Assembly: GCF_026711005.1 (NCBI RefSeq)
Contig: NZ_JAPPVJ010000001.1
Span: 682,001-746,000 of the forward strand
From: Sphingobacterium sp. UT-1RO-CII-1
Lineage (GTDB): Bacteria > Bacteroidota > Bacteroidia > Sphingobacteriales > Sphingobacteriaceae
Direction: 5' to 3'
Length of the DNA stretch: 64,000 nt
Shown: positions 24,895 through 33,431 of the stretch, one piece after another
How the letters are laid out: every line of letters begins with the position of its first letter
Numbering within the stretch: the stretch's first letter is position 1
The notes under the pieces: generated by a model
The model's database searches: none
The model's input: the letters and a program-made list of their open reading frames with translations, nothing else
Told to the model about the DNA's origin: nothing
Program-made: the position numbers and the translations under genes

Positions 24895-25506
24895 ATGATT
24901 AAATATTACCAAAATTCTAGTTTAGTATTCAAAACTCGCTGGATAACGGATAATGGATTGTACTTTTCGGAAAAAGAACTTGAGGAATCAGTATTGATGC
25001 GTTTTGAAGGCAACCCTAAAGAGTTTGAAAAAGATATTATTTTCATTCCGTATGCACAAATAGAGAGCTTAACACCTATTAGTGAGAATCAACAATTTTT
25101 ACTTGATATTGACGTAAAAGAGCCTGAAAAGTACCAGGCTGTAGTAGCGGATTTCATATCGAATGAACAAATGGACGAAGCTGTTTTGCAAATAACACGG
25201 CAAAGTGGATTGAAAGAGCATATAGAGATAACGAAGGATAAATCGTGGGTGCGCAATCTGCTATACACTTTTGTTGCGGGGTTCTTCGGCTACTCCTTAG
25301 TCATGATGTCCAAAGAAATTGAAGCCGGAAAAGTACTGGATTTGAGTGGTAGAAGATCCGGTGTGAAGAAAATTTTAGCAACTGTTGCGGAGCAGTTGGG
25401 CGTTGTAGGATCTATTGTTTTGGCTATAGTGATAGTGGCGGTATGTGGCTACTTAACATTCAAAGCTTTTAAAACATCACACACAAAAATTTCTGTTTGG
25501 AAATAG
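24895..25506 (+). CDS. Hypothetical protein with two C-terminal membrane segments
   Basis: The frame opens at 24835, but the ATG at 24895 (MIKYYQNSSLVFKTRW) is a more natural start. The product, about 203 residues from there, has a soluble N-terminal half without known motifs and two membrane helices near its end (WVRNLLYTFVAGFFGYSLVMMS and GVVGSIVLAIVIVAVCGYLTF). I recognise no family. It sits in the repeat-rich accessory region between a short repeat unit and the Rpn copy at 25625. Confidence 0.6.
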   Translation: MIKYYQNSSLVFKTRWITDNGLYFSEKELEESVLMRFEGNPKEFEKDIIFIPYAQIESLTPISENQQFLLDIDVKEPEKYQAVVADFISNEQMDEAVLQITRQSGLKEHIEITKDKSWVRNLLYTFVAGFFGYSLVMMSKEIEAGKVLDLSGRRSGVKKILATVAEQLGVVGSIVLAIVIVAVCGYLTFKAFKTSHTKISVWK

Positions 25507-25565
25507 TAAAATAACATAGTTTACTGTTACAAGCAAAATTTATGATAACATAACTTTAGGTTGAC

Positions 25566-25600
25566 AAAAAGCCGTCCCCAATTTACATCAGGACGGCTTA
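25566..25600 (-). terminator. Terminator after the disrupted Rpn gene
   Basis: AAGCCGTCC at 25569-25577 pairs perfectly with GGACGGCTT at 25591-25599; read leftward the stem is followed by TTTTT. Confidence 0.65.
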
Positions 25601-25624
25601 AAAACTTATAAATATAATATCTAT

Positions 25625-26638
25625 TATCTAGAGGTTTTCTACCTCTTCTATAGAAAGGCCTGTGCCCTTAGCAATATCTGCAATAGGTAGGCCCATTTTC
25701 TTAAACTCTAAAGCTATGGCAATGGCTTTTTTACGCTCACCATCGGCTTTTCCCTTTTCCATTCCAGTCTTAATTCCTTTTTCTATTCCAGTCTGGATTC
25801 CTTCCATTTTTGCCTTGTCTAATATTCTCGAGTGCCCATACTAATACTCCTTCCTATTTTGTCTTCTATTTCTGATTCAAACCTAAAAAACACATCTCAT
25901 AAAATGGTTTTTTAGCTCTCCTCCTCCTATAAAACTATTATTTAGAGGAAACATACTCAAAACCTGCTGGTTATCAAAATTAACATAATATGTTAAAAAA
26001 TCATAGAGCCCTTGACGTGTCTTCTTTTCCATCTTACGCTTCATCATTTCATCATAAAGATCGTGCTTGATGTCTTTAAGCTGATCGTCTGTTATGTTTT
26101 TATGCAATATAGCCAGTAACGCCGTTAATACAACTACCGAAAATGGATTGCTATTGCAGCGAAGATCGGCCTCATCCTGATCCAAGATTTTATAGCTGTT
26201 GAAATCGTACCGAATCTTGGTAGACATGAACTCACGTATATACACCTTGGGACGATAGCTCTTATTACTATCTGCAAGAATAGCGATTGCTGTAACTGGC
26301 ACCTTATATCGATCGTATATCTTATAGTAGTATTGAAACATACGCTCGGCAAGATCGCCCTTTCCCTTGCTACTCTGCACCTCAATATGACATAGGATAT
26401 ACTGCTCACCACCATGTTTAAGGTGAACTTTAACAAGCTTGTCAACAAAGCGCACCCCAGCCCCATTGGCCTGTGGAGGGAATAACGTTTCAAATTCCTT
26501 ATCTAGATAATCGAAAGGTTTGCTCAGATCAAACTCAGTATCCGCATTCGGAAACATAAACTGCAAAAAATGGGAAAAGGTCTGCTCCAATATAGATTTC
26601 CAAAGAAGATCGTCGACCCGCCTTACTCTTCTACTCAT
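25625..26638 (-). pseudogene. Rpn-family gene disrupted by an insertion and frameshift
   Basis: The 5' part from 26638 matches the intact copy at 14126 nearly residue for residue (MSRRVRRVDDLLWKSILEQT), including VDKLVKV and HIEVQ. It is broken after LSMF by a roughly 70-bp insertion (25881-25950), so the open frame ends at 25883 with foreign residues. The C-terminal part continues from about 25880 to 25625 and has a further 4-base deletion near 25822. Only a 251-residue truncated product could be made; it keeps the nuclease core but loses the tail. Confidence 0.8.
25881..25950. mobile_element. Short insertion in the Rpn pseudogene
   Basis: About 70 bp absent from the other copies begins CCTAAAAAAC and contains CTAAAAAAC ... 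GTTTTTTAG, a 9-bp inverted repeat around a 15-nt loop. No transposase is encoded and no clear target duplication is visible. It could be a tiny non-autonomous element or recombination filler. Confidence 0.35.
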
Positions 26639-26732
26639 AACTGTTTATCAAATGGTTACTAGGCAAAGATAGTAAACAAATAGCTAAAAAACTAATTATT
26701 TTAGCTTTTTTTTAACCACTACTTATTCTAGT

Positions 26733-26904
26733 GGCAAGGCTGCACTCCAACTAAAACAAGAGGAAGACAGCGAAACAACATAAAGAAACCAAAAGAAGGT
26801 AAAAAGCAAAAGAAGCTAAAAAGTAAAAGGGGAATATGAGCGGCGGCAATGACCAACTCCCTCTCATAGGCTTGGTGCTGCCCTCGATAATGAGCAGAAG
26901 GCAT
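26733..26904. repeat. Interspersed repeat unit, long copy 4
   Basis: This unit runs from GGCAAGGCTG to AGCAGAAGGCAT, with a short internal duplication of AAAAG-rich sequence. Read leftward it is partly open (a 66-residue frame), but stops and frame changes in other copies argue against coding. It lies between the disrupted Rpn copy and the Rpn gene at 26958. Confidence 0.7.
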
Positions 26905-26936
26905 AAAAAAGCCATCTGGTATTTCCAAATGGCTTC
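26904..26936 (-). terminator. Terminator of the second-type Rpn gene
   Basis: AAGCCAT at 26909-26915 pairs with ATGGCTT at 26929-26935 (plus inner TGG/CCA), and the leftward transcript ends in a T-run. Confidence 0.7.
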
Positions 26937-26957
26937 TCTATAATTATCTTTTATAAA

Positions 26958-27908
26958 CTATTTCAATTTTTCTACCTCTTCAATCGTCAATCCAAGTATT
27001 TCAGAGATCATCTTGACCTCGAATCCATTTTTCAACATCTTAGTAGCAGATTCAATAGCTTTTTTATGCTCGCCTTCAGCCAAACCTTCAGCCAAACCTT
27101 CAGCTCGACCTTCAGCTCGACCTTCAGCCTTACCCTTGGCATGACCAGAGCGTAACGCAGAATTAAAAACGCTTTCAGCGTCCCGTCTTTGTTTTAAACT
27201 TGCCTCATATGACATTAGATCCTCCTCTTTTAATTTTCCTATCTCTCCTATAGCAAAGATACGACCAAATATCCGTTTGTCCAAAAATGAAGGCAGCTTA
27301 TCCATGGTACTCAGATGCTTAAGAAGATAGAGCCATTGATCCATTATCGTCTCCAATTCCTTTGGCTGCTTATTAAAAACAGGAAGGGATACCATCTTAT
27401 AACCCAGCTTGTCATAAAAAACCTCATGGGTATGTTTATCACATAAGGCTACGTCATAGAAATAGGGACGATCGGTCTCCCGGGAGAGTGCAACATTCGA
27501 GCCCCCATTCATATCGAACTCCAAAATACCAACGAAGTAAACTTCTGGCAAATGATAATCATTCCCTTTCTTCCCTTTGGCAAGCTGCTTATTAATCAAC
27601 CGCGAGGTATAGAACACAGCACGGTCTTTAAAAAACTCCTGAAATAATTGTTGAAATTCGACTATAAAAATTTCACCATCACTACCTATGCAGTGTAAGT
27701 CGAAAACAACGCGACGCATATCCTCCTGATCTCCATCATGCTCTACGGTCTTATACTTTAGATCGACAATTACTTTTTCACCTTCAAACAGACTGTTAAG
27801 AAATTCGATCAATAAGATTTTATTCTCTTCTCGCCCAAAATAAAACTTTATACCAAAGTCGGTTCGTGGATCGACGTATTTACCAAGGTGTTTTTTTGAT
27901 GTAGCCAT
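26958..27908 (-). CDS. Rpn-family PD-(D/E)XK nuclease / putative transposase, second subfamily
   Basis: The 316-residue protein belongs to the TIGR01784-type Rpn subgroup: DPRTDFGIKFYFGREENK at the start, a nuclease core with Asp70 (VVFDLHCIG) and Glu84-Phe-Gln86 (IFIVEFQQ), and five heptad-like repeats A-E-G-R/L near 257-280. The C-terminal tail (SEILGLTIEEVEKLK) resembles that of the other subfamily. It is not a copy of the 14126 gene. It shares the same flanking repeat, so both were probably carried into the same region by related events. Confidence 0.85.
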   Translation of the reverse strand: MATSKKHLGKYVDPRTDFGIKFYFGREENKILLIEFLNSLFEGEKVIVDLKYKTVEHDGDQEDMRRVVFDLHCIGSDGEIFIVEFQQLFQEFFKDRAVFYTSRLINKQLAKGKKGNDYHLPEVYFVGILEFDMNGGSNVALSRETDRPYFYDVALCDKHTHEVFYDKLGYKMVSLPVFNKQPKELETIMDQWLYLLKHLSTMDKLPSFLDKRIFGRIFAIGEIGKLKEEDLMSYEASLKQRRDAESVFNSALRSGHAKGKAEGRAEGRAEGLAEGLAEGEHKKAIESATKMLKNGFEVKMISEILGLTIEEVEKLK

Positions 27909-28006
27909 ATCGTTTATAATTGATTATTAAACAAATATACAAAAAAACCAATTAAAACTAAAATAATTAGCACGCAAGTCCACAAAGCTGCTATAAGACC
28001 GAAGCT

Positions 28007-28160
28007 GGCAAGGCTGTGCTCCGACTGAAACAAGAGGAAGACAGCGAAACAACATAAAGAAACCAAAAGAAGCTAAAAAGTAAAAAGGAATATGAGCGGT
28101 GGCAACGGCGAAGGCCCTATCATAGGCTTGGTGCTACCCTCGATAAAGAGCAGTGGGCAT
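28007..28160. repeat. Interspersed repeat unit, long copy 5
   Basis: This copy reads from GGCAAGGCTGTGCTCCGAC to AGCAGTGGGCAT and is the most complete reference for the family in this window. It lies about 100 bp upstream of the Rpn gene start at 27908 and next to the terminator of the small gene at 28231. Confidence 0.7.
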
Positions 28161-28186
28161 AAAAAAACCACTTTTACAAGTGGCTT
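28161..28186 (-). terminator. Hairpin terminator
   Basis: CCACTT at 28168-28173 pairs with AAGTGG at 28178-28183, and the leftward transcript continues into TTTTTTT. It serves the small gene at 28231. Confidence 0.6.
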
Positions 28187-28230
28187 TTATATATAACGTA
28201 TGCGCAAACTTATTTCTTGACGTAAAGTGC

Positions 28231-28413
28231 TTATTTTTTACGTCTTAGTTTCTCGGTATAGCCAAATGTTGCTTTTTTCTCTTCATACATATCAATGATG
28301 GTCTGTTTAAGCACCAATTCATCTTTAGTAAGTTCATAGGTACCTGTAGTATGATAGCCACCCTGATTTTCGTCTTCCCCGTCCTCAACGAGTTTTAAAT
28401 TAATAATTGGCAT
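28231..28413 (-). CDS. Small acidic hypothetical protein
   Basis: The frame is open from 28452, but the ATG at 28413 (MPIINLKLVEDGEDENQGG) is the better start. The 60-residue product is soluble, acidic in the first half and basic at the end (GYTEKLRRKK). No family is recognised. It sits alone between an Rpn-associated repeat and the propeller lipoprotein gene. It could be a fragment of a larger lost gene. Confidence 0.4.
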   Translation of the reverse strand: MPIINLKLVEDGEDENQGGYHTTGTYELTKDELVLKQTIIDMYEEKKATFGYTEKLRRKK

Positions 28414-28484
28414 AAGGGCTGCACTACACTGGCAATAGCCGCTAGAAAGCATGTTGCATTTGTTCAGACAACTCTAGGTAGCAA

Positions 28485-28527
28485 TAAAAAAAAAAGAAAG
28501 CTCTTACATAAATAGTAAGGGCTTTCT
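28485..28527 (-). terminator. Terminator of the beta-propeller lipoprotein gene
   Basis: GAAAGCTCTTAC at 28496-28507 pairs with GTAAGGGCTTTC at 28515-28526 (one wobble), and the leftward transcript ends in a long T-run. Confidence 0.75.
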
Positions 28528-28629
28528 CCTAAAATTGTTTTCATTCAAATAACAGATAAATATAAACATTTTTTTTTAAACATTTAACTTATTTCTTAAA
28601 AGACGAATGTTTTATTCACACCTGCCACA

Positions 28630-29883
28630 CTACTTATCAGGAGCAGACGGGCTCTTGAAAATTCCATTATCGGCCAGTATTACAGGATCTGCATTACTGA
28701 TGCCATTTAAATCGGCATTAAGCCACTCAAGGGTACCATTAGCTGCGTTCAAAGCCATTAATCCCACTGATTCGCCTTGCCCTAACAAATTATTCCCATA
28801 TGCATACAAATGGCCATTAGCATAAGTAGCTGAAGCATCTAGGCCAATATTATCGTTTTGCCATACCTTAGCGCCATCTTCTAACCGAACCAAATAAGGC
28901 CTACCATCAGCGTTGACGGTGCTTCCCTCTTCGTAAACGCCTAAGACATACCTATTGTCGATAACAGTTGGCGTATAGTACCATACCATATCCCCTCCGC
29001 TATCTACCTCCCAAAGCACCTGCCCGTTATTAATATCTAGGCAAAAAAGCTTCCCACCCATACCTACAGTACGGCTACCGTGCAAAAGCACTTTACCTCC
29101 CGCAACAGTAGGAGTTCCGGCGCCCAGGCTCGCATCAGGCATAGCTAAACGCCACAGCTCCTTACCACTGGAAAGCTCCAGCGCGACCAGGTCATTCATG
29201 GGCACAAGCAGTTTGCCTCCTGAAATTTTAACCCTACCCGTTACTGCTGTTTCTGCAGGAAGGCTAAATGTCTGTATAGACTTGCCAGTCGCTTTATCCA
29301 ATAGATGCACCTTATTTCTTTCGTCGCCCCAAAAAACCGTACTGCTGGAGCCTACGATCACATATTGATCCTGCACGCTCAGATAGGTAGGGTAAAAGCT
29401 GTTGCGCGTGCCGTCAAAATCAGGATCTAAGGTACGCGACCATAATGGAGTGCCGTCTGCTTTAAGAGCTACAGCTATTCCAGAATGCCCTATGGTATAG
29501 CAAATGCCATCTTTCACAGCTGTTTGCACCTCACTCGCAGTTATAGATTCTTCCTTAAAAAAAGTCTTACGCCATAAAAGCTGTTTGCTCGACAAGTTAA
29601 TTGAATTAATGGTGTTGCTCTCATCTCCGGTATAAACAGCCGTGCCGTCCGAATCCAGCCCCGACACATCGTTTTGCTTACCGAAATCAAATAGCATATC
29701 CGCCTTACCATCAGTAGCATTTACACGATAGACTTTCCCGTTACTACTCGTGAGGATTGACTTATTGGTGCCCAGATTATCAAATGTCGGGGTGTTGCCT
29801 GCACCTGAGGAGTCGTCTTTGCTACAGGATATTAACATAACATAAAATGCAAAGAGACAAGGCTTGAAGAGATTGTTTTTCAT
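28630..29883 (-). CDS. PQQ-type beta-propeller lipoprotein
   Basis: The 417-residue protein has a lipobox ending at Cys20 (MLISC) followed by SKDDSSG, then a seven- to eight-bladed propeller with repeated motifs such as NGKVYRVNATDGKADMLF, LLDKATGKSIQTF, ALELSSGKELWRLA, LDINNGQVLWEV, RLEDGAKVWQND and LNAANGTLEWLN, each close to the W-x-x-x repeat of PQQ-like and BamB-like domains. Catalytic residues for a quinoprotein enzyme are not evident. It may bind a partner at the cell surface. It is a single-gene unit; the closest functional neighbours are the sulfatase locus upstream, but no link is shown. Confidence 0.8.
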   Translation of the reverse strand: MKNNLFKPCLFAFYVMLISCSKDDSSGAGNTPTFDNLGTNKSILTSSNGKVYRVNATDGKADMLFDFGKQNDVSGLDSDGTAVYTGDESNTINSINLSSKQLLWRKTFFKEESITASEVQTAVKDGICYTIGHSGIAVALKADGTPLWSRTLDPDFDGTRNSFYPTYLSVQDQYVIVGSSSTVFWGDERNKVHLLDKATGKSIQTFSLPAETAVTGRVKISGGKLLVPMNDLVALELSSGKELWRLAMPDASLGAGTPTVAGGKVLLHGSRTVGMGGKLFCLDINNGQVLWEVDSGGDMVWYYTPTVIDNRYVLGVYEEGSTVNADGRPYLVRLEDGAKVWQNDNIGLDASATYANGHLYAYGNNLLGQGESVGLMALNAANGTLEWLNADLNGISNADPVILADNGIFKSPSAPDK

Positions 29884-30228
29884 CTATGTATAATTATTCG
29901 TGTTTTATTTTTTTATATACCAAAAAAGATGCATAAATAACTAGTAATCATATAATGAGCATTTAAATACATCCGTATTTATAGAATTTACCACATGCAT
30001 ACTTCATAAATAATTTGCCTATAGAACAATAAACCAGCGGCAAGTGTTTGGGCTAAATCTTTATTTTAAAATAAAAAACCTGTGGCAAACTAAAAAAAGG
30101 AAAGAGATTAACATTTACTAATGTTAAAAAACACAGTTAATAACGGAATAACTGACAATATATACTTGTAAAAAACCGTGTAGCCCAGTTATAGACTACA
30201 CGGTTGATATTTTATATTTTTAAGAAAT
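29884..30228. other. 345-bp intergenic region
   Basis: AT-rich sequence without a gene, between the propeller lipoprotein start and the sulfatase stop. It holds the sulfatase terminator (30170-30206) and presumably the propeller promoter. Nothing else recognisable was found. Confidence 0.6.
30170..30206 (-). terminator. Terminator of the sulfatase/SusCD operon
   Basis: AACCGTGTAG at 30174-30183 pairs perfectly with CTACACGGTT at 30196-30205, 10 bp, and the leftward transcript continues into TTTTTACAAG. Confidence 0.75.
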
Positions 30229-31755
30229 TTACTGCTTGTCACGCTCCGCCTGCAGAAGCGCCTTTAACTCTTTGACAAGCTGTGGATGTTTACCGGCAAG
30301 ATTTACTTTCTCGCCAATATCGGCGCTCAGATCGTAAAGCTGATCTTCCGGATTATTTCCATACTCCGTATCGGTCAGTTTACTGTAAGCAGCTCCATTG
30401 CTCGGTGCTATATATTTCCAGTTGCCTTTCACAATAGCCAGCGTTCCGGCATGCTCGACCATAATCGCTCTTCCCTGAGAAGTATTGCCTTGAAGTGCTT
30501 CATAAAGTGGCTCGCTATCAATAGCCGACGCAGGAACTTTCTGTCCTAGCATAGTAGAGAAAGAAGCCAACAGATCTATCTGCCCCAATAACGCATCAGA
30601 AACAGCATTCTGCTGTATACCCTTTCCACTTACAATAAAAGGTACACGTGTGCCACCCTCGAAAATGCTGTACTTACCTCCTCTTAAAGGCCCTGCGGGG
30701 TTGTGCCCGTTACGCTGTGTTACCGCCCCGTCAACATAGCCATCATCCAGAACGGGACCATTATCGCTTGAAAAAACGATAATCGTATTCTCTGTTAGCC
30801 CTAGATAATCCAATTCGCGCATCACTTCGCCTACTGTCCAATCTAATTGTAAAATAGCATCACCGCGGTAGCCTAAATCGCTCTTTCCCTTAAAATAAGT
30901 TGCCGGCATACGTGGAACATGCGGCTCGGTTAAGGCGAAAAACAGAAAAAAAGGGTTGCTTTTATTGTCACGGATAAACCCCTGAGCGACATCTAAAAAG
31001 GTGGTAGAGACTTCCTCATCGACCCAACGGGCCTGATGCCCACCAGTCATATAACCGATGCGACCTATCCCGTTGACAATGGTATTGTCGTGCCCATGGT
31101 TAGGTGAAGCCGGCATTTTCAATAATTCTGGGTTTTCTTTACCGGTAGGATCATTTCCTATCTTTGTTTTATAATTCACTTCGATAGGATCGTTCGGGTC
31201 TAAACCTACGACTCGCTGATTTTCCATGAAAACGGTAGGCACACGATCAGCTGTGGCCGGGAAAATAAAAGAATAATCGAACCCTACCTGATTGGGCCCA
31301 GGCGCAACAACATCGTTCCAGTTTTTCTCGACCTGAGTCCCCAGACCCAAATGCCATTTGCCAACAACTGCCGTGCGATAGCCTGCATCTTTAAATACTG
31401 TAGCCAATGTAGGCTTATCAGTAGGCACAATAAGTTTAGCGTCGCCAGGCAACACGCCTGTGCCGGATTGTCGCCAAGGGTAAACACCCGTCATCAAAGC
31501 AAAACGAGAAGGCGTACACGTAGCGGAAGAACTATGCGCATTGGTAAAACGCACACCACTTGCCGCTAGCCTATCCAAATTTGGGGTGTGTATTTTATCG
31601 GCACCATAGCTGCCTAAATCACCATAGCCTAAATCATCAGCATAAATCAAAATTACATTGGGCTTGGCTGGTGCGTTCTGTGCCCAAAGTTTACCTGTGG
31701 ATAAACCTGACAACAGGCAGCCCATGACCAAGAGATTGATTACTTTTTTCTTCAT
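30229..31755 (-). CDS. S1-family (arylsulfatase-like) sulfatase, C-type
   Basis: The 508-residue secreted enzyme has a signal peptide (about 1-25, cleavage after LWAQ) and the sulfatase core: Asp40-Asp41 (metal), the C-T-P-S-R motif with Cys80 to be converted to formylglycine, GKWHLG, and SSDNGP. Such enzymes remove sulfate from sugars or aryl groups in the periplasm. It is the last gene of the operon fecR-susC-susD-sulfatase-sulfatase, and is closely related to the next sulfatase, from which it probably arose by duplication. No formylglycine-generating enzyme is seen in the window. Confidence 0.9.
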   Translation of the reverse strand: MKKKVINLLVMGCLLSGLSTGKLWAQNAPAKPNVILIYADDLGYGDLGSYGADKIHTPNLDRLAASGVRFTNAHSSSATCTPSRFALMTGVYPWRQSGTGVLPGDAKLIVPTDKPTLATVFKDAGYRTAVVGKWHLGLGTQVEKNWNDVVAPGPNQVGFDYSFIFPATADRVPTVFMENQRVVGLDPNDPIEVNYKTKIGNDPTGKENPELLKMPASPNHGHDNTIVNGIGRIGYMTGGHQARWVDEEVSTTFLDVAQGFIRDNKSNPFFLFFALTEPHVPRMPATYFKGKSDLGYRGDAILQLDWTVGEVMRELDYLGLTENTIIVFSSDNGPVLDDGYVDGAVTQRNGHNPAGPLRGGKYSIFEGGTRVPFIVSGKGIQQNAVSDALLGQIDLLASFSTMLGQKVPASAIDSEPLYEALQGNTSQGRAIMVEHAGTLAIVKGNWKYIAPSNGAAYSKLTDTEYGNNPEDQLYDLSADIGEKVNLAGKHPQLVKELKALLQAERDKQ

Positions 31756-31816
31756 CTATAAATTTATTGTTTTGTTATTCAATTGAGTACATCAGTTGTA
31801 CTGTGTTTTCATTGCA

Positions 31817-33352
31817 TTATTTGTTGTAAGTTTTCTCTCTTTCTTGACGTAAAATCGTTTCTAATTCTTGCACTACCTCTGGATGCTTTTCAGCAATATT
31901 GTGTTGTTCACCCAAATCTACACTCAAATCATAAAGTTGAGCTGTGGCTAAATTACCTAATTCAGTATCTGTAAACGAGCTTTTAGCAGGTCCTTTACTT
32001 GGCGCGATATATTTCCACTTGCCTTTTAGCACCGATAAGGTTCCTGCATGCTCGATCAAATGATCTCTACCTGTCACACTTTGCCCCAATAAAGCGCTCA
32101 TTAGCGGCTCGCTATCAACTGCTTCTTGAGGGACAGATAGCCCTAGCATCTGAGCCATAGAGGCCAACAGATCCATTTGTCCGATAAGTGCATGCGACAC
32201 TTTGCCCTGCTCAGCCCCTGGCCCACGCACTATAAAAGGAACCCTTGTTCCGCCTTCAAAAACACTATATTTGCCCCCACGCAAACTCCCCGAAGGCGTA
32301 TGCCCGTTTAACATGGCAACTGACCCGTCTTCATAATCGTCGATCAAGACAGCTCCATTATCACTAGAGAAGATAACAATCGTATGCTCGTCAATACCTA
32401 AATACCGCAGCTCACGCATGATTTCGCCAACAGTCCAATCCAGCTGTAAGATAGCATCACCACGAGGGCCTAAACCGCTTTTCCCTTTAAAAAAAGTGGC
32501 AGGAACACGAGGCGCATGCGGATCGTTAAGCGAAAAAAACAAAAAGAAAGGACTCTCCGCATTTTCACGTATAAATTTTTTACTTACATGCAGAAAAGTT
32601 GGTGTAATTTCCTCATCTACCCAACGTGCTTGATGCCCCCCTTTCATAAACCCGATACGGCCTAAACCATTAACTATCGTATTCTTATGACCAAAATTGG
32701 CGTGTATTTTCAACAATTCAGGGTTCTCTGCGGCCGTAGGGTCATTGCCAATTTTCTCTTTGTAGTTTACCTCCAACGGATCGGCAGGATCCAGACCTAT
32801 AACTCGTTGATTTTCTAGAAATACGGTCGGTGTCCTATCATTTGTAGCCGGAAAGATAAACGAAAAATCGAACCCAACATCATTAGGCCCCAGCTTTATA
32901 CGTTCGTTCCAGTTTTTTTCGCCGTCGCCGCCCAATCCTAAATGCCACTTGCCGACGACTGCCGTCTTATAACCTGACTGCTGAAATACTTTAGGTAGGG
33001 TGGTTTTATCTGTAGGGATAATAAGCTTTGCATCCCCGGGTAATATGCCCGTCCCCTCTTGTCGCCAGGGATATACCCCAGTAAGTAAAGAAAAACGTGA
33101 GGGCGTACACGTAGCGGACGAACTATGCGCATTGGTGAAACGAACACCCTGCGCGGCAAGCGCATCAATATGCGGGGTGCTCAACTTCGTAGCGCCATAG
33201 CTGCTGACGTCGCCGTAACCCAAGTCATCTGCATAAATCAAGATGACATTGGGCTTATTTTGTTGGCCTTGTGCTTTGACTGTTTTTAGAGTTAAAGTAA
33301 GCAGCACACAAACACATAACACCTCAAAAAGCATAGGTCTTTTACATCTCAT
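31817..33352 (-). CDS. S1-family (arylsulfatase-like) sulfatase, C-type, paralogue
   Basis: The ATG at 33352 (MRCKRPMLFEVLCVCVLLT) is a better start than the TTG at 33373. The 511-residue enzyme has a signal peptide, Asp42-Asp43, the C-T-P-S-R motif with Cys82, GKWHLG and SSDNGA, as in the neighbour at 30229. The two proteins align along their length, so they form a tandem duplication. Different surfaces may give different sulfate positions. It follows susD by about 80 bp on the same strand. Confidence 0.9.
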   Translation of the reverse strand: MRCKRPMLFEVLCVCVLLTLTLKTVKAQGQQNKPNVILIYADDLGYGDVSSYGATKLSTPHIDALAAQGVRFTNAHSSSATCTPSRFSLLTGVYPWRQEGTGILPGDAKLIIPTDKTTLPKVFQQSGYKTAVVGKWHLGLGGDGEKNWNERIKLGPNDVGFDFSFIFPATNDRTPTVFLENQRVIGLDPADPLEVNYKEKIGNDPTAAENPELLKIHANFGHKNTIVNGLGRIGFMKGGHQARWVDEEITPTFLHVSKKFIRENAESPFFLFFSLNDPHAPRVPATFFKGKSGLGPRGDAILQLDWTVGEIMRELRYLGIDEHTIVIFSSDNGAVLIDDYEDGSVAMLNGHTPSGSLRGGKYSVFEGGTRVPFIVRGPGAEQGKVSHALIGQMDLLASMAQMLGLSVPQEAVDSEPLMSALLGQSVTGRDHLIEHAGTLSVLKGKWKYIAPSKGPAKSSFTDTELGNLATAQLYDLSVDLGEQHNIAEKHPEVVQELETILRQEREKTYNK

Positions 33353-33431
33353 ATCTATTTCGTCTTTGACCAAATTTATGCTGCAGGCATTATCACATAG
33401 TGAGTAGCCTGCAACATAAGATTATACATAA

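Noticed and set aside
26728..26928. 66-residue leftward frame in the interspersed repeat
   Set aside because: The same repeat at 28007 and 13942 has altered frames or lengths, so the frame is not maintained; treated as a DNA repeat.
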